Assembly (NCBI GenBank): GCA_013396655.1
Contig: WBMV01005054.1
Location: 1,179,372 to 1,243,371, forward strand
Reading direction: 5' to 3'
Length of the DNA: 64,000 bases
Source of the DNA: Campylorhamphus procurvoides
Lineage: Eukaryota; Chordata; Aves; Passeriformes; Dendrocolaptidae
Position numbers and translations under genes: made by a program. Positions 51,617 through 64,000 of the stretch are shown one piece after another; the first letter of the stretch is position 1, and each line of letters begins with the position of its first letter. The notes under the pieces were generated by a model. That model worked only from the letters and a program-made list of their open reading frames with translations. It made no database searches and was not told the origin of the DNA.

Positions 51617-52980
51617 TGCTGACCTTGGTCCCCCGGCGGGGCACAGTTCTCCCTGGGGCGCCTTCCCCCATGAATTGCCTCCCAGCCCTTCCTCGACCTC
51701 CTCCCTGCTGGGACTTGTGCCCAAAATCCTCGTCTCCCATCCCTTGACCTCCAGCTCCCCCAGGTAGGGAGGGCTGCTGCAGTGTGGGTGCTGGGGGGGA
51801 GGACATGACCCTGCTGGTGGCCCCCACAGCCCCCTCACCTCCTGGGTGTGCAGACAGGAGAGAGCAAACCCACACAAGCAGTAGTGGGGAAGTATCCCAT
51901 GGCTCCAAGCTGGCAGGAAAACACCAGGTGCCTCTTTTTTGAGAGGGCATGTGAGAGCTGAATGCAGGCCAGGCAGTCCCAGGAGCACATGCCAGAGAGG
52001 GAAAGGAGGGGAGAGAGGTTTTGCAACACAGGGGAAGAAGGTATATCGGCCTTGGGCACACAACTTGGACCACGCCTGGAGCAGGGAGGGAGGTACTAGC
52101 ATGGCTGGAGTCTCTGGGGATGGAGATGGTAAGGGAAGGTTGGTAGGTCAGAGGGGGAGAGAAAGTGGCTGCAGGTTGATGTCTGGTAAGGGTGAATGGA
52201 ATGGGAAAGCACTGTGACAGCTTGTGGTGGTGGGGGACCCCAGAGGTGACAGTAATGGAGGGTCCCTCAGGCAGGGGAGAGCTGGGGGACGTGAGCGGGT
52301 TAGCCCAGGCTGTTGTCCGCAAAGAGGAGAAACAGTGGTGCTGTTTTATCTTTCCCTATCACGCACATCCTTCACGCCTCTTCCTGCTGACGGGACACTT
52401 GGCCTGGCTGGGTGTCTCTGAAATGCAGCAGCACCGGCAGGAAGGAAGCGGAGGCAGCTGGAGCAGAGATAAACACTGTTTTGCTCAGCACAGGCCAGCT
52501 TGTATGGCCCCACCAAGTGCTCCCCAGTGCCCCACCGCCTACAAAGCCCATGGAGAGGTGCTCCTGGCCCTTGGGAGACAGAACTACGGAGGCAGAGAGG
52601 GGTGGAGGTACAGGAGGTGGGAAGTAGGGGCGGAGAGCATCCCTGCTCCTGGGAGCTGCCCGGCAGGCAGGTAAGCTCCTCCCTTTGGTTTTCCTCCAGC
52701 TTGGACACTGGTGTGGGACAACTGGCTCTTCAGCAGGCTGAAATGCTGGAGAAGAGCTGGGTTTGCTAAATAGGGGCAGCACAGGGGAGGGAACAGGAGG
52801 TAGATCTGTCTTGGCATCTGCTGCTGTAGATGATTGTCCTGCCCCTCCGTTCTGCTGCTGCCTGGGTATTGCCACGCCAGCCGCCCTCGGCTGCAGCCTC
52901 CATCCCTCCCCAGAGAGAGGTGCCTGCCACTTGTGAAGGGGCACTGTGGTTAGCATCCCCTCACCCCAACTCCCCTTGGG

Positions 52981-53134
52981 TTTATTTATTGCACGAACAT
53001 AAGTTATTTTCACGTCCTCTTTGCCATTCCGCCTCTCGGCACAGCCAGGATGTTGGTACAGAGCCGTACTTTATATTTTATATATGCAAATCACATTTTA
53101 TCTTATACTTATATAGAGCAAAAAAAAATATTTA
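52981..53134 (+). promoter_or_regulatory. MAFF: AU-rich elements in MAFF 3' UTR
   Basis: TTTATTTATT at 52981-52990 and ATATTTATTTT at about 53129-53138 contain ATTTA pentamers in an AT-rich last 250 bases of the 3' UTR. Such elements recruit decay factors such as TTP and AUF1 in inducible mRNAs. There is no full UUAUUUAUU cluster repeat, so the strength is uncertain. Confidence 0.45.
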
Positions 53135-53191
53135 TTTTCTGACTTACAGTATGTGTCCTAGCCGACTTCTCTGTATTTTGTAGACTTTACA

Positions 53192-53197
53192 AATAAA
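53192..53197 (+). terminator. MAFF: MAFF poly(A) signal
   Basis: AATAAA after TTTACA, followed by an eight-T run and then GAGTGTGTTTGGTC, a good GT-rich downstream element. It places the transcript end at about 53215 and the 3' UTR at 51617-53215. Confidence 0.85.
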
Positions 53198-53215
53198 GCA
53201 AGTTCTTTTTTTTCC

Positions 53216-54179
53216 ACAGGGAGAGTGTGTTTGGTCATTCTTGACTTTGGCACAGAGGTGTAGCTCAGTGAGACCAGTTTTTCTAGCTCCCTCTAGCTTT
53301 GCTGCAGAATATATTCAAGAATGTGCCCAAAACAGATGAGATGGGCAACAGTCCATGACTTTTTAGGACAAAGATTTTAGACTGAAAGAAAGGGGCTCAG
53401 AAAGCAAGTCTAATCCTGAACATCACTCTAAGTACTTGCTTTCAGGGGCAGTTCAGGTGTGATGAACAAAGCTCTTCCTAGGAAAGACTGCTTCTCACTA
53501 GAAAAATTCCCTCCAGACTGCCCTTGGACTAGATCCAGGAGAGGCAGGTGCAATCAGGGCAGCCCAGCCCAAAATCTTCCCTGCCACGTGACCTCACTGC
53601 TTGACTTGGGAACAGTGAGGAGGAAAGCAGCAAGCTTATGTCTGTGGGTGGCAGAAGGGAAAGAAGTGTGGCAGGCACCTTATCCAGAGCTGAAGCCTGA
53701 CCTCTTCCCTGTGTGGAAAAGCCACCTTTCCGCAGAGCTGAGGTGGAAGTGATGAGCATGTTCCCCCAATGTCCAGGAGGGCCAGGTCCCCAGCAGGCTG
53801 CATCATTCAGGATGGTTTGAGGGTTTGATATTCCCATTCCCTCAGCCACTGCAAACTGCCCCAGCCCCAAGGCTGCTGCTCATGGAAGAAAAGCCCAGAG
53901 CCAATGTTTGCTGGGGCCCATGTCAGAGAGCAGCCTCCTCTCTCCCACAGGTGTTTCACACTGACCACCTAAGGTAGGACTCACTTCCACAGGTTTTGTT
54001 CCTGCCTTGGGCCAGAGTGCTGCACTGATGTGGCTCCCTCAGTTCCTACAGATACCTGGAACTTTCCTCCTGAGGACAAAACAGCCTGACCCACCCAGCA
54101 TCAGTCTGCAATGAAGAAAAACAAAATTAGCTCAGAGAAGTCACACAGACAGCACCACACAGAGGCAGTTTAAGTACAA
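53216..54179. other. Intergenic gap between converging MAFF and TMEM184B
   Basis: About 1 kb between the poly(A) sites of two convergent genes. No repeat, RNA gene or convincing reading frame was seen. Confidence 0.5.
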
Positions 54180-54199
54180 TCTATATTATCTCTATATTT

Positions 54200-54205
54200 T
54201 TTATT
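54200..54205 (-). terminator. TMEM184B: TMEM184B poly(A) signal
   Basis: AATAAA on the minus strand. About 25-60 bases further along that strand is CTCTGTGTGGTGCTGTCTGTG, a strong GT-rich downstream element. It implies cleavage near 54180 and a 3' UTR of about 3.07 kb (57254-54180). Confidence 0.75.
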
Positions 54206-57200
54206 TGTCATCGTATTTGCTCATTTCTGCAGAGTATAACGTCACAAAGACCAAAATAGAGAGAGCGGCTTGTCGCTGAGCTCACATCAGTTAAACACAA
54301 TAGGTACAAAACTAGGTGACTCTGTCTTATTTATCATACTTTTTTTTTCAGTCATTTATATACAAAGAACTACTCTATATGGAAAAATAATAAACAAATC
54401 CCATGGGTATGTTACATGGTAAACAAAAAGGAAGGAAGGAAGAAGAGCGGAAGCAGGTGAGGGAGAGAAGCTCCAAGGGCCTACTCCTGGAACTGACATA
54501 TTTCTTGGGGCCCTGGGCTACCATGAGCAGACCTACAAGACCACAGATGCCTTGGCCTTCTTGATTTCAAGCTCTAAACCTTGTATTTGTTCCTCCAAGC
54601 CAGAGTGGCTTCAGAGCCAATCTTTGCTCTGGCACTTGCCTGTCATGAGGGAGATCAGGAAGTTCTGTGATGGATGATTTTGTGTGGTATTAAAAAATAC
54701 ATATGCATACAATATTATAAAGCAGAGCAGCTGGCTATTGTTTGGGCAATAGTTCTTCACCAGGCTTCTCTCAAGGCAGCTGGTGCAAAAGGGTTATACT
54801 TGAAACCACTACATACAGGATGCTTTGAGAATATCCAGATCCTCTGCATAGCATATATATGCAGGAGACATTTCAAAGTAACTGCTAAGAAATGCTTCTC
54901 CAAGCCTGGATAACCTTCATGCTCAATGAGGCAATCACTAAGATTTTGGATTTCAGCCACCCAAAAGCAGCAGAGAGTGGGAACAGTCACCAACAGGTGA
55001 CTGGGACATCATCAAGGCCTGCAAATGCAAATGAAGAGGAGGGTGGGATCATGTTCCATGCCCTACTTTCCTAACAGAGAGGGCAACTTTAACATAAGTA
55101 TCTCATGCTAAAGGACTATTAATCAAAGCCCATTCAATCTTCAGCTCTACTTTCTAGGCAGCTTATACACAAGGAAGTTTTACACCAAGCCCACACAAAG
55201 CCTGGCAGAGTATATTTGCATGTCCATTTAAGTAGCCACCCATCCTCTTATGACTTAGGAAAAGCAGTAAACAACAGCATGGCATTGCAGGATGTGTGCA
55301 AATGGGGAAACCCAATAGCAGAGAAGCTGCTGGATCCCACTGATCCTGCCTCCTGGTCCCTTAACAGTCAGCACTGTTGCTCCCACCTGCTTCACCGTCC
55401 CCCCAGACACAAGTACAGAAGGAGACACTGTCCCTTCTTGTCAAGCTCTTGCTAGTCTTATTCTCACAGCAGGGAGCAAATCTGTCTCTCTTCAAGCCCT
55501 TTTGCCCAGCTTGGGCAGGGGTGCTGAGAAAATGAGATGGTCTTCACTCACTGTTGCTTCCAAGACACTAAATGAACAAGCAGATGGATCAGGAAACAAG
55601 TGGAGAGGTAACCTCCAGCCAGTGAACCAGCCTCCAGTCCTCCTAGCAGAGCAACAAGGGACAATATGGAACTGCACAGGTCTGCTGATGGCAGGATAGG
55701 CATCAGGTGGGAGAGGAACAGAGAAACTACAGCCCAGAATAACACAGCAGCTCACTTCATCTCTCAATTTTGCTTTCTGCTTGCAAATAGGAGCATCTGA
55801 TCTGTAGCACTTGAGTGTGCTGCCCACTCTTCCCCTAGATAATTTTAAGCAAGCAAGAGGCATTTTCTGGTCCCTGGATAGATCTACAAAGGGATTACTT
55901 CTATTTTGGCTTCACTAAGTACCCGTGGGCCCATCCAAAATCCGACAGAAACAAGGGGAAGCTTCTCCAACTTCCATGGATGCTGCTTCCACCCTTGATA
56001 GCACTGCAATTCCAGCAGGGTCTGTGAAATGTGCAGCAGCATCACCAACTGCTGCCTGGAGAATAAAAGGGACAATTCCGACCAGCCAGGTCACGTCATG
56101 TTTCAAATTGCTCCGGTTTGGCCCAGAACAGCTACGGAGATAAAAAACAAAGTGTGCAACATTCCTTCCTGAATATTCCAGCCTAAGAGCAAAACTTGTG
56201 CAGCTCACAAGGAAAGTCAGTGACAGCAAGCGTGGAGAGAGCTACCTGTGAAAGACCAGGACCTGCTCTGGCAGCTACCTGGTGCAACCCACACCTTTTA
56301 AGAGGGGCAGCTGTGATGCTATGGGACAGGAAACAAAAACTGGTTTGGGGTTTATGCCTCTTCCCTTCCCCAAAGCGGAATGGAGCCAGAGCTCTACAAA
56401 CTTCCACCACCTATCATGGCCAGTGCTCAGTCTCATTAGCAGGAGACAGATGCTCCAGGGAGGTTTCTTGCCACAGGAAACACGAGGGAGATGGGAAGCT
56501 TGGACACCTGGTGATTAGAAAACTCCACCCTTGTGAGAAAGCAATTCCACCCCCACTGAGCTACAACAAGCATCAGCTTTGATGGTGATCAGGGGGATGC
56601 AGGGAGCCCACGAAACAGGAAGAAAGTCCTGTCCTTTTCCCCTTCACTCACTCGAGTGACTCAAGGACTCAAAACCAGGTGCTCAGGAAGGTGGGGGCAG
56701 ATGTTCCTTACTTAGCATTCTAGGCAATGGCCATGTAGAGAGACCAGTCTCTGGTCTGGTCCTCAGGAATGCTTATCCATGCATCCCAATCCCATTTCCC
56801 AAGGATCACAGAGATGTTAGTACCAGAGAGCTGGGGGGAAAACTGCACCTACATCAACCATTCAGGAAAAGAAATACAAAGCAGTCAGGTTGTGCTGTTG
56901 GAAAAAAAAAAACAAACATTTTTGGCCACAACTCCAGGCTCCGCCCAGTCACGCTCCACACCAAGCTGGGAAGATGTGGGAAGCCAGAGCCCCAAACCCT
57001 GGAGCTTTGCTTCACTTAATTCAACTTGATTGCTGCTGTAAGGAATGGGCTCGAGAATAGAGTCCTGGCCATTCCGCCACCTCCACACTGCTCATCGTGT
57101 CCGTACCCACAAAATCTAATGGGAAGTGCCCACTTCTGCAATCTGTACTCTCTAGGAAGTGATATGACTTGTGTGTTTCTGCTTTAATAAATTATTAAAA

Positions 57201-57254
57201 AAAGAAAAAAAAAAAAGGAAGGAAAATGACAGCCTCTGCTGGCAGTTTCCCCTG
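54206..57254 (-). other. TMEM184B: TMEM184B 3' UTR
   Basis: The untranslated tail of the last TMEM184B exon. It has no intron signals or ORFs of note. A long pyrimidine tract on the mRNA strand (57216-57197, T-rich) lies 40-60 bases after the stop codon, followed by TAATAATTTATTAAAG. The extent depends on the poly(A) site at 54200 being the one used. Confidence 0.6.
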
Positions 57255-62164
<4,910 letters not shown>

Positions 62165-64000
62165 CTATAGGAATGAGAGAGGAAGAATAAGAAGGCAGGA
62201 GGTGCAAGAGGCCAAGTTCCCAAACCAGCATCACAATGGAGTGTCCACTAGGACAACGCAGCAAGGCAACACAGTCCAGCCCCAATAAGGAGTCTGACCC
62301 TGTCACTTGCTGATCGGTTGTGCTTGAGAACTGCAGCATCCAAAAGACAGAGGAGATTCAGAAGTAGTATGTATGCTATCTACTTGTCCAGAATGGGAAG
62401 AAAAACCTCTCTGTAGGGTTGCTCCTAGAAGCTGCTCAGGTCTTCTCTCCCAGAGCTGCTTTTCACAGGCTGTGCTACAGCACATAAATGCATGGCAACT
62501 GTATGAAAAACAAACAGTCCCACGCTGTGCTATGGTATGGACAAAGCAAGTTCAACAGAGGCATACTGGGGAAGGAAAGCAAAGTCCAATCCATAGCTGT
62601 CATAAAATTAGGCAAGAAGGTCCCCTGGATCAGAGGGGAACCCAGCCCTCTGAGGAGGAACTTCTGACAACTGCCATGATATTAAGGTGTTTCGCATACA
62701 CAGAGATGTGTGTTGCCAGACAGAAGTTACGAGCTATGCTGTAGTCATCCACATGACCTTTACTGAATTTCCCCACAGATTCCGTGGCACTTGGGATCAG
62801 CTCTATCCATTCTGCCAGCATAAACCACTGCTCCTATTGGGACAAGTACTCTCTAAAAGCCACTCTGCTCCTCAACTTTCTGGAGATGTCGAACTTCAAA
62901 ATCATAAGAGAGTGAAGGCTTAGGACCCTGAAAATGTTTCCCTGAAGAGACAGAATCTGTGTGTCCCTGAAGGAATCTGGAAGAGCCTTGACAGGTAATG
63001 ACCTGTGCACATGTTGAGAGGGCTATGTAAAGAAAGAAGGCAAAACCAAACAGTAATAATTGCTTTGGATACGATGCAATTTGTTAGTGGTCATAAGACT
63101 TCAAGGAGATTAAAAACCCCAGCACATGCCAGTTAGTGAGTCACTGTAAATATGTGAACTGGAAAAGGTCAAGCTAATTGGTAAACAACTCCATCCTCTG
63201 AGCTTCCCCTCCTTCTGATCTGGGGATGTTTTAACCATTTCCCTGCAATCCAAACCACCATGTACTATTTTTAGTTGCTTCCCTAGAAGATGTTACAGCA
63301 TATGGGAAGCACATGGATGGTGCATGACCTATGTATGAGGGTCACCAGACACAGGCCCAGCAAAGAATCTTAATCAAGACATCTGTAAGGAAACAAGCTG
63401 TTTGGATTTTACACCGCAGACACCAGCATATCACCACACTGCTGGAGGGCTACAGGCAGCACGGGCAGACTTGCTGACCCAAAACAGGCACCTGCCTGAG
63501 AAGGGCTTGTGGTGGGGGTGAAGATGGAAAGAAGGAATGGTTATAACACAGATTCCTTCAGGATGAAAGACTCTAGAAAGAGCAGAAAACGGGCAGGTGG
63601 TGGTGGGAGGCAATAGAAGTGCTGGAGGTGCTGAGAACTGGGCTAAAAAGGGCAAGGTGCTCCTTCTAGCACATTTCTCTTCCTGATCATGATGGCAGAT
63701 ATTCCACCAGCACTGACATGTGCTCTGTTGCCCTTTTGCACCAGCCTTCCCAAGAATTTGCCTTGAAAGGTCTTCCTGTCTTCCTTGGCAATCCTGGAAG
63801 TCTACAAGTAGCAGAAAGTGAGTCTTGGTGTCAACAATTTCTCACCAAGGCAATATTCAAGCTCAAGCCAAGAAGGACAGAAGTATTTAAACATCCCTTT
63901 GGAAGACCTCACAGCCTCCACAGCAGTCTTAGCAGTTATCAAAGGGTAGGCCTGACTAGAAGAATTGCTGCTGGATAGCAACAAGAGAAAAGCAAAACAT
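62165..64000 (-). other. TMEM184B: TMEM184B intron, no exon seen
   Basis: All 1.8 kb must be intronic, because the next upstream exon of the family (the one encoding the Cys-rich segment before [10 protein letters not shown]) is not found on the minus strand up to the window edge. No repeat or RNA gene is evident. Confidence 0.6.

Noticed and set aside
57181..57225. AATAAATTATTA followed by an A-rich run on the plus strand, like the tail of a processed retrocopy
   Set aside because: It lies just after the TMEM184B stop and reads as a T tract in that 3' UTR. No coding sequence or target duplication is seen upstream of it.

Overview
The window is vertebrate nuclear DNA and almost certainly from a bird, probably a songbird. 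Genes are split by GT-AG introns, and the reconstructed proteins match the chicken and human members of known families closely. A CR1 retrotransposon tail and an ERVL-type LTR of the kind that is abundant in passerines also point to a bird. The gene order PICK1 - SLC16A8 - BAIAP2L2 - PLA2G6 - MAFF - TMEM184B matches human 22q13.1. All family names come from my own recognition of the sequence; I ran no database search.

Layout: a CpG-rich promoter (about 1-400) leads into PICK1 (+, coding exons 862-8857, poly(A) signal 9911). SLC16A8/MCT3 (-) codes from 17202 to 12462. Between the two converging genes, at 10035-11945 on the minus strand, I can assemble seven phase-compatible exons for a protein of about 258 residues that I do not recognise. 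This is the best candidate in the window for something undescribed. BAIAP2L2 (-, 14 coding exons, 33236-22668) has a CR1 tail about 17 bp from one of its 5' splice sites. An ERVL-like LTR lies at about 34290-34590. PLA2G6 (-, 16 coding exons, 49833-35891) keeps the catalytic Ser519/Asp652 dyad at the human positions and has one GC-AG intron.

PLA2G6 and MAFF (+, coding 51086-51616) start head to head from one CpG-rich interval of about 600 bp, with paired CCAAT boxes and a perfect CRE. The last part of the window holds the 3' portion of TMEM184B (-, four coding exons, 62164-57255, with a 3' UTR of about 3 kb). One of its introns carries an antisense-readable solo-type LTR. The upstream TMEM184B exons lie beyond position 64000.

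The genes are not an operon; each has its own promoter and poly(A) signal. Shared themes are membrane shape and lipids (the BAR protein PICK1, the I-BAR protein BAIAP2L2, the phospholipase PLA2G6) and transport (SLC16A8, TMEM184B). This reflects ancient synteny rather than a pathway. All exon boundaries were placed by eye from splice consensus, reading phase and protein similarity. Coding lengths are divisible by three in every complete model: PICK1 406 aa, SLC16A8 543 aa, BAIAP2L2 496 aa, PLA2G6 805 aa, MAFF 149 aa.
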